Shown: positions 1 to 5,820, counted from the first letter of the stretch. The stretch: 7,050 bases of DNA from Immundisolibacter sp. (GCF_041601295.1 NZ_JBFIII010000122.1:1-7050), one strand, 5' to 3'. The notes: generated by a model from the letters alone, not told the origin. Numbers and translations are program-made.

Positions 1-1
1 G

Positions 2-265
2 GTGCGCCTGTACGACCGGCTGTTTTCGGTGCCTGACCCGGCCGGGGAGGATGACTACCTGAGCCTGCTGAATCCGGCATCCCTGGAGGTGCTGCGCAAC
101 TGCCTGCTGGAGCCGGCGCTGGCTGACGCGAGCGATGGCCGACAGTTCGAGCGCCTGGGCTACTTCAGTCCCGATCAGGACAGCCGGCCCGGCGCGCCGG
201 TATGGAACCGCACCGTATCGCTGCGGGACTCCTGGGCCAAGCGTCAGGGTGGGTCAGGAGCTTAA
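2..265 (+). CDS. glnS: Glutaminyl-tRNA synthetase, C-terminal fragment (5' end outside window)
   Basis: This is the last 87 residues of a class I glutaminyl-tRNA synthetase, the cytoplasmic enzyme that attaches glutamine to tRNA-Gln. The reading frame is open at the left edge, so the GTG at position 2 is an internal valine codon and not a start. The visible part belongs to the C-terminal anticodon-binding beta-barrel. It shows the family signatures VRLYDRLFSVPDP near its beginning, then DDYLSLLNP, and the conserved C-terminal NRTVSLRDSWAK, which I recognise from E. coli GlnS. The gene ends with TAA at 263-265, which overlaps the stop codon of the convergent lysozyme gene. No terminator can fit between the two genes. 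The identification is firm; the catalytic domain cannot be assessed here. Confidence 0.93.
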   Translation: MRLYDRLFSVPDPAGEDDYLSLLNPASLEVLRNCLLEPALADASDGRQFERLGYFSPDQDSRPGAPVWNRTVSLRDSWAKRQGGSGA

Positions 266-1149
266 GCGCCCCTGAGCGTGGCGAGTCTGAGTTTTATTGC
301 GGCCTGGGTGACCGGGCCGGCCACGCCGTCCGCAACAATCCCCACGGCGGTCTGAAATGCTTTTACCGCTTGGCGCGTGGCGGCACCATAACGGCCGTCC
401 GTAACCAGCGCCGGGCTGGCCCCCAGGTCGTTGAGCGCTTTCTGTAGCCGCAGTACCGCCGAGTCCTTGCTCGCCGCCCGCCAGGCTTCCACCGGCTCGG
501 CATCGCTTTTGAGCAGGGACCACGCCTTTTTGAACCAAGCTTCGCGCTGCGCAAGGCCATTCAAGCCACCGTTGATGCGCAGCGTAATGGTGCGGATATC
601 GTTCTTGTCGGCACGGGCGTTCAGCTTGTTTTGCGTCCACTCGTGCAGGGCCGGCTTCAGGGCGTATGCGGACTCAATCACCAGCTGCGGGTTGCTTTCG
701 AAATCGGCGCCACAGGCGGTGCCCATGCGTTTATGGTTGCCGCGTCCAGTGGTCTGGAGCACGCCGTTACCGCGGTAACGAAAGCCGTCGCCCGGTTCCG
801 TATTGCCCAGTTCGCGCGCCTTGCGCGGGTTGCCGAGGCCATAGACCCGCTCGGCAATCGCCTCTGGCTGACGGGCAAGGGTTTCCGCCTCGGCGGCGGT
901 AACCCCGGCGGAATGGCGATTGACGCCGAATATTTCCATCAATCGCGGCGCTGAGTAACTCATGCTCTCGCGCAGAACCGTGAAGCCACCGGTCTCGTGC
1001 AAGGCCTGGGCGAGGAAGTGCGCCAGGCGCAGCGGCGTCGTAATGTCGTGTTCGTGAAACAGACCATCCCCATGACGCAGTGCATCAAGGTAGTTGCCAT
1101 GCGCGTGCGGGGCCATGCGGCTGACCGCGTCGAAAGCACTCACTGCCAT
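262..1149 (-). CDS. GH19 lysozyme/chitinase-like endolysin with C-terminal peptidoglycan-binding domain
   Basis: A 295-residue glycoside hydrolase family 19 protein, probably a muramidase/endolysin that cuts peptidoglycan; a chitinase role is less likely. The catalytic domain covers about residues 15-215. HETGG contains E52, the expected general acid. E61 lies nine residues later in RESMSYSA, the same spacing as the catalytic glutamate pair of bacterial GH19 chitinases. The substrate-cleft motif YRGNGVLQTTGRGNHKRMG is at about 125-143. Residues about 228-288 form a peptidoglycan-binding domain (LRLQKALNDLG, DGRYGAATRQAVKAFQ). No signal peptide or membrane segment is visible, so export would need a holin, and none is nearby. 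The start is supported by GGGAGG at 1158-1163, eight bases upstream of the ATG. The gene is divergent from the aldehyde dehydrogenase and overlaps the glnS stop by four bases. It is probably a phage-derived orphan. Fold is confident; biological role is inferred. Confidence 0.87.
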   Translation of the reverse strand: MAVSAFDAVSRMAPHAHGNYLDALRHGDGLFHEHDITTPLRLAHFLAQALHETGGFTVLRESMSYSAPRLMEIFGVNRHSAGVTAAEAETLARQPEAIAERVYGLGNPRKARELGNTEPGDGFRYRGNGVLQTTGRGNHKRMGTACGADFESNPQLVIESAYALKPALHEWTQNKLNARADKNDIRTITLRINGGLNGLAQREAWFKKAWSLLKSDAEPVEAWRAASKDSAVLRLQKALNDLGASPALVTDGRYGAATRQAVKAFQTAVGIVADGVAGPVTQAAIKLRLATLRGA

Positions 1150-1198
1150 GACACCTGCCTCCCGTATTGCTAATCATGCCTGAATAAATTAACTCTGC

Positions 1199-1214
1199 TG
1201 GCACCCTGATCGCT
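1199..1214 (+). promoter_or_regulatory. Candidate sigma-54 (-24/-12) promoter element
   Basis: TGGCACCCTGATCGCT resembles the RpoN consensus TGGCAC-N5-TTGC. The essential GG (1200-1201) and GC (1212-1213) are separated by exactly ten bases; the TTGC half is TCGC. Transcription would begin near 1225 and read toward the aldehyde dehydrogenase, leaving an unusually long leader of about 250 bases. Aromatic-degradation operons are often RpoN-dependent, which is the only contextual support. No enhancer-binding regulator gene is in the window. Single short motif, so tentative. Confidence 0.22.
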
Positions 1215-1459
1215 ACCTGTTTTGTCATGGGAATGGTCCCGACATGGGGGTCCCGGTTCACGCGCTGAAAGCAGCGTTAACGGCTGCGATCTGGACCGCG
1301 ATTGGCGGTACCGCTACTGTAGCCGGCGGAGGAAGGCTTGGGTGTCGGTGCGATTGGCATGCCAGGCTGAGAAGTTTCGGTGCCTTTGAGCTCGCGCGGC
1401 GCTTCTTGGGGGCCAGCGCTCACCGTTCCGAGTCCGCATCAATACCATTAACGACCACC

Positions 1460-1464
1460 AGGAG
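1460..1464 (+). promoter_or_regulatory. Ribosome binding site of the aldehyde dehydrogenase
   Basis: AGGAG lies eight bases upstream of the ATG at 1473 and fixes the start of the 484-residue aldehyde dehydrogenase. Confidence 0.75.
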
Positions 1465-1472
1465 TCCGTGCC

Positions 1473-2927
1473 ATGAATGACACCAACCGTCTGGCCATAG
1501 CGTCCACGCCACTGCTCACGGACAACCCGCTGATGCCGCTGTTACAGGCCCAGCGCGAGGATTTCCTGCGCGTCGGCCCGCCCAGTTACGAGCAGCGCAT
1601 CGATTCCCTCAAACGCCTGCGCCAGGCCATCGTCGACCATCACGAACAGATTCTGGAGGCGGTGAATGCCGACTTCGGTCACCGCTCGCGCCACGAGACC
1701 TTCTTTGCCGACGTGATCGGCCTGCTGGGCGAGATTCGTCATACGCGCAAGCACCTGAAAAAATGGATGAAGCCGCGCCGCGCCGGCTGGAGTCCGCAGT
1801 TCCCGCTGGCCAAGGCGCGTATCCAGTGCCAGCCGCTGGGCGTGATCGGCATCATCGGGCCGTGGAACGTGCCGGTGCTGCTCACGCTGTCGCCGCTGGT
1901 CGGGGCCCTTGCCGCGGGTAACCGCGCGCTGATCAAGACCTCCGAGTTTTGCCCGCGCACGGCGGAGGTGGTCACCTCCATGATCAAGCAGGCCTTCACG
2001 CCCGAGCAGGTCACGGTGGTCAATGGTGGGTCCGAAGTCGCGGCCCAGTTCTCGGCGCTGCCGTTCGATCACCTGATTTTCACCGGTTCCACGCAGGTCG
2101 GTCGCATCGTCATGCGCGCTGCCAGCGAGAACCTGACCCCGGTGACCCTGGAGCTGGGTGGCAAGTCGCCAACCATCATCAGCGAGGACTATCCGCTTGA
2201 CCTTGCCGCCGGCCGCATCGCTCAGGGCAAGCTGCTGAACGGCGGTCAGGCCTGTATCGCGCCTGATTACGTGTTCATCCCAACCGCCAGGCGGGAGCAA
2301 CTGATCGAAGCCCTGCGCGCCGCAGTGACGCGCAGTTACCCAACCTTCGCCGGTAATACCGATCTGACCTGGGTCGTCAACGACCGGCATTTCGCGCGTC
2401 TGAAGGCGCACATTGCCGATGCCACCGCCAAGGGTGCCGAGGTGGTCGAAATCAACCCGGGCAACCTCACGGCCGGGCCTGGCGAGCGCATTCTGCCGCT
2501 GACTCTGCTGCTGGGCGTGACCGACGACATGACCGTGATGCAGGAGGAAATTTTCGGCCCGTTGCTGCCGATCAAGACCTACGATGACCTGTCCCAGGTC
2601 ATCACCTACGTCAACAACCACCCGCGCCCGCTGGCGCTGTACCACTTCGACAACAACGCCGCCCGCACCGAGCGCGTACTGTCGCAAACCGCCTCCGGCG
2701 GCGCCTGCGTCAACGACGTGCTGTTCCATGTGGCCCACGAGGGCCTGCCGTTCGGCGGCGTCGGCCCAAGTGGCATTGGCCGTTACCATGGTTTTGATGG
2801 CTTCGTGACTTTCTCGCACCAGAAAAGCGTGCTGTATCAAAGCCGCTGGTCGGTACAGTCGCTGATCCGCCCGCCCTACGGGCCGGGCCTGGATCGTGTC
2901 ATGCGGCTGGCCTTGCGCTGGTTGTAA
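1473..2927 (+). CDS. Aldehyde dehydrogenase, coniferyl-aldehyde dehydrogenase-like (class 3 ALDH type)
   Basis: A 484-residue NAD(P)-dependent aldehyde dehydrogenase that oxidises an aldehyde to a carboxylic acid in the cytoplasm. Landmarks of the superfamily are all present: the oxyanion-hole asparagine N132 in GPWNVP, the cofactor-contacting K155 in IKTSE, FTGSTQVG at 203-210, the general base E227 in ELGGKSP, the nucleophile C261 in NGGQACIAP, EEIFGP at 358-363 with E359, and PFGGVGPSGIGRYHG near 426-440. Length, the KKWMKPRR segment near 96-103 and the C-terminal PPYG pattern match the short class-3 branch that includes coniferyl aldehyde dehydrogenase (CalB) of ferulate/eugenol degraders. 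The true substrate may be another aromatic or fatty aldehyde, so no symbol is given. A good ribosome site supports the start. The gene lies 150 bp upstream of a ring-hydroxylating oxygenase on the same strand, with a strong hairpin between, so co-transcription is possible but not shown. Confidence 0.92.
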   Translation: MNDTNRLAIASTPLLTDNPLMPLLQAQREDFLRVGPPSYEQRIDSLKRLRQAIVDHHEQILEAVNADFGHRSRHETFFADVIGLLGEIRHTRKHLKKWMKPRRAGWSPQFPLAKARIQCQPLGVIGIIGPWNVPVLLTLSPLVGALAAGNRALIKTSEFCPRTAEVVTSMIKQAFTPEQVTVVNGGSEVAAQFSALPFDHLIFTGSTQVGRIVMRAASENLTPVTLELGGKSPTIISEDYPLDLAAGRIAQGKLLNGGQACIAPDYVFIPTARREQLIEALRAAVTRSYPTFAGNTDLTWVVNDRHFARLKAHIADATAKGAEVVEINPGNLTAGPGERILPLTLLLGVTDDMTVMQEEIFGPLLPIKTYDDLSQVITYVNNHPRPLALYHFDNNAARTERVLSQTASGGACVNDVLFHVAHEGLPFGGVGPSGIGRYHGFDGFVTFSHQKSVLYQSRWSVQSLIRPPYGPGLDRVMRLALRWL

Positions 2928-2952
2928 GCCTCCCCGCTTAATTGACCCCCAT

Positions 2953-2980
2953 GCGGGCTGGGCATTGCTGCCCAGCCCGC
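2953..2980 (+). terminator. Strong stem-loop after the aldehyde dehydrogenase; terminator-like
   Basis: A perfect 11-bp inverted repeat, GCGGGCTGGGC / GCCCAGCCCGC, encloses the six-base loop ATTGCT, beginning 25 bases after the dehydrogenase stop codon. There is no T-run on either side, so it is not a textbook Rho-independent terminator. It may act as a weak terminator, an mRNA 3'-end stabiliser or a processing site that sets different levels for the dehydrogenase and the oxygenase. Confidence 0.5.
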
Positions 2981-3065
2981 AGTCCTGATGGCTTGCCTGC
3001 ACTTGACCTGCATCAATGGCCGTCCGGCTCAGCCTCCCACAATGGCTGCACCTTAACGCCCAGGC

Positions 3066-3071
3066 GAGGTG
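3066..3071 (+). promoter_or_regulatory. Ribosome binding site deciding the oxygenase beta-subunit start
   Basis: GAGGTG sits six bases before the ATG at 3078. An alternative GTG at 3069 lies inside this site, which argues for the ATG and a 164-residue product. Confidence 0.6.
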
Positions 3072-3077
3072 CCGCCC

Positions 3078-3572
3078 ATGTCCGCTGCCGTTGCTATCCA
3101 ACCCACCACCACCAGCCGGCAAGAGGTGGAGGATCTGATCCACGCCTACGTGCAGTGCATCGACGACGGTGACCTCGAAGCCTGGCCGGATTTCTTTGCC
3201 GACGACTGCCTGTACAAGGTCATCCCACGCGAGAATGTGGACCTTGGCCTGCCGGTGTCGGTGATGTTCTGCGACAGCAAGGGCATGCTGCGCGATCGCA
3301 TCGTGGCGCTGCGCAAGGCGAACATCTACGCGCCGCATTTCTACCGCCACCTGGTCAGCAACACCCGCATCCTGGGCGAGCAGGCCGGCGTGATAACGGC
3401 CCAAACCAACTATGGCGTGTTCCAGACCCTGCTGGACGGCGAAACCCGTGTCTACAACACCGGCAAGTACCTGGACAAGATCGTGCGGGTCAACGGTCAC
3501 CTGCGTTTCAGGGAAAAGCTCTGCATCTTCGACACCAATCGCATTCAGACCCTGATGGTCACCCCCATCTGA
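3078..3572 (+). CDS. Aromatic ring-hydroxylating oxygenase, beta (small) subunit
   Basis: A 164-residue small subunit of a Rieske non-heme iron oxygenase, a scabin/NTF2-like fold protein that packs with the alpha subunit into an alpha-beta hexamer and is mainly structural. Recognisable elements are the N-terminal helix EVEDLIHAYVQCIDDGDLEAWPDFF (about residues 16-40), PRENVDLGLPV (50-60), the GMLRDRIVALRKANIYAPH stretch (69-87), YRHL (89-92), TNYGVFQTLLDGETRVYNTGKY (110-131) and the C-terminal TLMVTPI. This pattern is closest, from memory, to NagH (salicylate 5-hydroxylase) and AndAd (three-component anthranilate dioxygenase). The ATG at 3078 is preferred over the GTG at 3069. The alpha-subunit gene follows after 19 bases, so the two are almost certainly one operon. 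Unusually, beta precedes alpha. Function as a beta subunit is confident; substrate is not known. Confidence 0.9.
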   Translation: MSAAVAIQPTTTSRQEVEDLIHAYVQCIDDGDLEAWPDFFADDCLYKVIPRENVDLGLPVSVMFCDSKGMLRDRIVALRKANIYAPHFYRHLVSNTRILGEQAGVITAQTNYGVFQTLLDGETRVYNTGKYLDKIVRVNGHLRFREKLCIFDTNRIQTLMVTPI

Positions 3573-3578
3573 ACCGCC

Positions 3579-3584
3579 AGGAGA
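3579..3584 (+). promoter_or_regulatory. Ribosome binding site of the oxygenase alpha subunit
   Basis: AGGAGA in the 19-base gap between the beta and alpha genes, seven bases before the ATG at 3592. It supports both the start choice and independent initiation on a shared transcript. Confidence 0.75.
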
Positions 3585-3591
3585 ACTCGAC

Positions 3592-4863
3592 ATGGACGCA
3601 CGCGTAAAACGGACCGGTGGCCTGATCTGGCCGGAGGAGGGTGTCACCTCGGCGGTGCCCTATGGCGTATTCACGGAACAGGCCGTCTACGACGAAGAAC
3701 AGGCCAGAATCTTTCGCGGTCCGACCTGGAACTTCATCGGCCTGGCGGCGGAACTGCCCAATGCCGGCGACTTCAAGGCCACCTTCGTCGGCGATACGCC
3801 GGTGGTGATGACCCGTGGCGACGACGGCGCCATCCAGGCCTGGGTCAACCGCTGCGCCCACCGCGGCGCGCTGGTGTGCCGCGAGCTGCGCGGCAACAAC
3901 GCAGCCGGCACCTATACCTGCGTGTACCACCAGTGGTCGTTCGACGCGCGGGGCGATCTGGTCGGCGTGCCGTTTCGCAAGGGCCTGGGCGGCAAGGGCG
4001 GCTACCCGGCCGACTTCGACATGAAGCAGCACGGCCTGCGCAAGCTGCGGCTGGAGAACTACCACGGCGCCGTGTTCGTCACCTTCGACGACGCCATGCC
4101 AGGCTTTCAGGACTACATCGGCGCCGACGGCGCGGTGGACTATCACCTGCAGCGGATCCTGAAAGACCGCGATCTTGAGGTGCTGGGTCACACCCGCCAG
4201 TACATTCCGAGCAACTGGAAGTTCTACGCCGAGAACACCAAGGACCCCTACCACGCCAGCCTTTTGCATCTGTTCCACATGACCTTTGGCCTGTACCGGT
4301 CCAGCCAGGTCGGTGGGGTCAACATCACCAATGGCTGGCACACGGTGTTGTTCTCGCGCTCCGGTACGGATTCCGACGCGGCCATTACCGAGACCAGGGA
4401 TTCCAAGCTGCGCACCTACCAGGCAGACAGCTACACCCTGGCCGATCCATCGCTGCTCAACGGCCGCAAGGGCGAGTGGGGCGACGACGTCACGCTGGTC
4501 ATCATGTCGCTGATGCCCAACCTGGTCATTCAGCAGATACAGAACACCCTGGCGGTGCGCCAGATCGTGCCCAAGGGCCGTGACGCGTTCGAGTTGGTGT
4601 GGACCTATTTCGGCTACAAGACCGACGACGAGGAACTGCGCAACATCCGCCTGAAGCAGGCCAACCTGATTGGCCCGGCCGGGCTGATTTCCATGGAAGA
4701 CGGTGAGTCGTCGGTGATCTGCCAACAGGCGGTGATACGCGACCAGAACACCTGGTCCTGCATTGAGATGGGCGGCCGCGACGTGAAAGACGCCGACCAC
4801 CTGGTGACCGAAACCACCATTCGCGCCTTCTGGGATGAGTACCGGCAGTTGATGGGGTACTGA
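3592..4863 (+). CDS. Aromatic ring-hydroxylating oxygenase, alpha (large, catalytic) subunit, NagG/AndAc-like
   Basis: A 423-residue Rieske oxygenase large subunit that would use O2 and electrons from a ferredoxin to hydroxylate an aromatic ring. The Rieske domain (about 47-150) has the 2Fe-2S ligands C88, H90, C110 and H113. H90 and C110 are separated by 19 residues, longer than the usual 15-17. The catalytic domain (about 195-420) carries the mononuclear iron site: H221 and H226 in NTKDPYHASLLHLF, with D370 in SMEDGE as the likely third ligand, and D218 as the aspartate that bridges to the neighbouring subunit's Rieske centre. The KDPYHASLLH motif and total length resemble large subunits acting on aromatic acids such as salicylate (NagG) and anthranilate (AndAc). 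Substrate and ring position cannot be deduced. It forms an operon with the beta gene just upstream. No ferredoxin or reductase gene lies in the window, so those partners must be encoded elsewhere. Confidence 0.92.
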   Translation: MDARVKRTGGLIWPEEGVTSAVPYGVFTEQAVYDEEQARIFRGPTWNFIGLAAELPNAGDFKATFVGDTPVVMTRGDDGAIQAWVNRCAHRGALVCRELRGNNAAGTYTCVYHQWSFDARGDLVGVPFRKGLGGKGGYPADFDMKQHGLRKLRLENYHGAVFVTFDDAMPGFQDYIGADGAVDYHLQRILKDRDLEVLGHTRQYIPSNWKFYAENTKDPYHASLLHLFHMTFGLYRSSQVGGVNITNGWHTVLFSRSGTDSDAAITETRDSKLRTYQADSYTLADPSLLNGRKGEWGDDVTLVIMSLMPNLVIQQIQNTLAVRQIVPKGRDAFELVWTYFGYKTDDEELRNIRLKQANLIGPAGLISMEDGESSVICQQAVIRDQNTWSCIEMGGRDVKDADHLVTETTIRAFWDEYRQLMGY

Positions 4864-5373
4864 CCGAGGTCGGCCGGTAGCTGTAGGTTGAGCGGGCTCC
4901 TGCTGCCGGTAGTTTTTCCGCCTTGGATTGCGAGTCGTACTCTGGCCGCGGTCGGCAGCAGGTCAGAGTTCGGCTGACCGGGATGGGCGGTCCACGACTC
5001 CTGCCGCCGCGGGCAGTGCCTGTCAATCCGCTACACCGCGCGCCCGGCCTGGGCCGTCATTGAACCCTCACTCGGTCCGATAAGCGAGCCAGTACGACAA
5101 TGTGCTGGCAAGGATCCTCGACGGCCTGTTCGAGCCTGGGGTGATTCGTCGCGAATCGTGGAAGAATGGGACGATGCAGTTGGTTGGGCTGAAACGGATC
5201 CGCAGGTTCAACCAAGGTCACGCGGTGGCGTTTTTCCGGCACCGGTGGCCGGTGGCGGTCGAAGCGATCTACTATCAGGAACTCTCCGGGCGACCGATTG
5301 CGCTGTCACTCAACGCAACGGGCCTGCGGGACACCCGGTGCAGTCCACCTCCTACAGCCGGAGGCAGAGGAAG
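4864..5373. other. Intergenic stretch with inverted repeats and no confident gene
   Basis: About 510 bases between the oxygenase and the DUF4124 gene. The first 220 bases have stops in all sensible frames and contain nested inverted repeats (see the separate entry). The remainder carries a weak 91-codon frame (5102-5377) and a 6-bp hairpin with a three-base loop, GATTCG/CGAATC, at 5143-5157. A long open frame that continues from 5158 into the DUF4124 gene is judged to be a chance extension, because the protein-like part starts only at 5374. No terminator with a T-run was found after the oxygenase. Confidence 0.5.
4899..4979 (+). repeat. Nested inverted repeats downstream of the oxygenase operon
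   Basis: CCTGCTGCCG (4899-4908) is exactly complementary to CGGCAGCAGG (4953-4962), 44 bases apart. Directly after it GGTCAG (4961-4966) and CTGACC (4974-4979) form a 6-bp stem around a seven-base loop. The two share bases 4961-4962, so they would largely exclude each other as full stems. They could form the 3' end structure of the oxygenase mRNA, but repeats of this size can occur by chance in GC-rich DNA. Confidence 0.3.
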
Positions 5374-5377
5374 ATGA
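5102..5377 (+). CDS. Doubtful small hypothetical protein (91 codons)
   Basis: An open frame from a GTG at 5102 (the frame is open from 5084) whose TGA stop overlaps the ATG of the next gene as ATGA, an arrangement typical of translational coupling. The first about 70 residues have plausible composition (VLARILDGLFEPGVIRRESW, then a stretch rich in Phe, Tyr, Trp and Arg). The last 20 residues are Pro/Gly/Arg-rich and look like translated non-coding DNA. No clear ribosome site precedes the GTG, and I recognise no family. It may be the remnant of a gene or no gene at all. Confidence 0.22.
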   Translation: MLARILDGLFEPGVIRRESWKNGTMQLVGLKRIRRFNQGHAVAFFRHRWPVAVEAIYYQELSGRPIALSLNATGLRDTRCSPPPTAGGRGR

Positions 5378-5820
5378 AACCCTACCTGGTTGCCCCGCTC
5401 CTGTTGCTGCCTGCACTCGTCGGAGTTGCGCAGGCGGGGTTCTGTCAGTGGAAAGATCCGAACGGCGTGGTTCAGTTCTCGAACCAGTGTCCGAAAGATG
5501 ACCAGACCACACAGCCATGGGAGGCGTCGTCAATCGACTACAGCCCTGGCCCAGCCACGGGTTTGCGAGTCGAGCAGGCCAGTCCGTTTGACCCCCGTGA
5601 GGCCAGCGAAGCAGCTCGGACTCAGGAGCAGCGGCGCGAGCGGGAGGCCGCTGTGCGGCTGGAGAGCGAACAGAGGACCAAGCTGGAAGACCGCCTGAAT
5701 CGACTGGAAGAACTCGCGCGGCAGGACGAGGTCAAGGCGATCAAGCGACCCGAGGCGGTCGGTGTCGAGGCGGCGGGCCTGCGGTCCGACCTGGACCAGG
5801 CCAACGGACAGCCGAGGTAA
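5374..5820 (+). CDS. Secreted DUF4124-like protein with C-terminal coiled coil
   Basis: A 148-residue exported protein of unknown function. Residues 1-21 are a signal peptide (MKPYLVAPLLLLPALVGVAQA) with a probable cleavage after AQA. Next comes a short segment, about 22-45, with the DUF4124 pattern of Trp-Lys-Asp-x-Asn-Gly-Val-Val-Gln-Phe-Ser; such proteins are common in the periplasm or envelope of proteobacteria. Two cysteines, C24 and C39, flank this segment and could form a disulfide. Residues about 72-125 are dense in Glu, Arg, Gln and Ala with a heptad-like run (RTKLEDRLNRLEELARQ), so a coiled coil is likely. The start is chosen because GGAGG at 5360-5364 and the signal peptide both fit this ATG; the same frame extends upstream to 5158 but that part is not protein-like. 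Its partner is unknown, and nothing links it to the neighbouring oxygenase or channel. Confidence 0.78.
   Translation: MKPYLVAPLLLLPALVGVAQAGFCQWKDPNGVVQFSNQCPKDDQTTQPWEASSIDYSPGPATGLRVEQASPFDPREASEAARTQEQRREREAAVRLESEQRTKLEDRLNRLEELARQDEVKAIKRPEAVGVEAAGLRSDLDQANGQPR

Larger units (their letters stand above)
1150..1472. other. Divergent intergenic region between lysozyme and aldehyde dehydrogenase genes
   Basis: This 323-bp region separates two divergently transcribed genes and should contain both promoters. It is AT-richer near the lysozyme gene (about 1165-1195) and GC-rich toward the dehydrogenase. It holds a candidate sigma-54 element (1199-1214), a bulged dyad at 1223-1244 (TGTC/GACA around GGGA/TCCC) and a 10-bp palindrome GCGGTACCGC at 1305-1314. 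No convincing sigma-70 promoter was found on either strand. A 78-codon frame from 1244 has no ribosome site or recognisable protein and is not called. Confidence 0.6.

Noticed and set aside
1244..1480. 78-codon frame between the divergent genes
   Set aside because: No ribosome site, mixed hydrophobic then Arg/Ser-rich composition, and it overlaps the well-supported start of the aldehyde dehydrogenase.
3003..3031. TTGACC considered as the -35 of a promoter for the oxygenase genes
   Set aside because: The hexamer at the proper 17-base spacing is GGCTCA, which does not resemble a -10 element.
1542..3647. 701-codon open frame on the minus strand, antisense to the aldehyde dehydrogenase and oxygenase beta genes
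   Set aside because: It mirrors GC-rich coding DNA, in which stop codons are rare in one antisense frame. Its translation is Gly/Ala/His/Gln/Arg-rich with no domain, and it crosses two genes with clear families.
3559..4800. 413-codon open frame on the minus strand, antisense to the oxygenase alpha gene
   Set aside because: Same cause: the translation is Val/Ala/Gly/His-rich without motifs, while the plus strand encodes a complete Rieske oxygenase.
5143..5215. GATTCG/CGAATC hairpin and a nearby GGTTCAA considered as parts of a tRNA
   Set aside because: No acceptor stem, D-arm or anticodon arm can be drawn around them, and the GGTTCAA lacks a pairing T-arm partner.
5158..5373. N-terminal extension of the DUF4124 protein by 72 residues
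   Set aside because: The extension would bury the signal peptide inside the protein, and a good ribosome site precedes the ATG at 5374.
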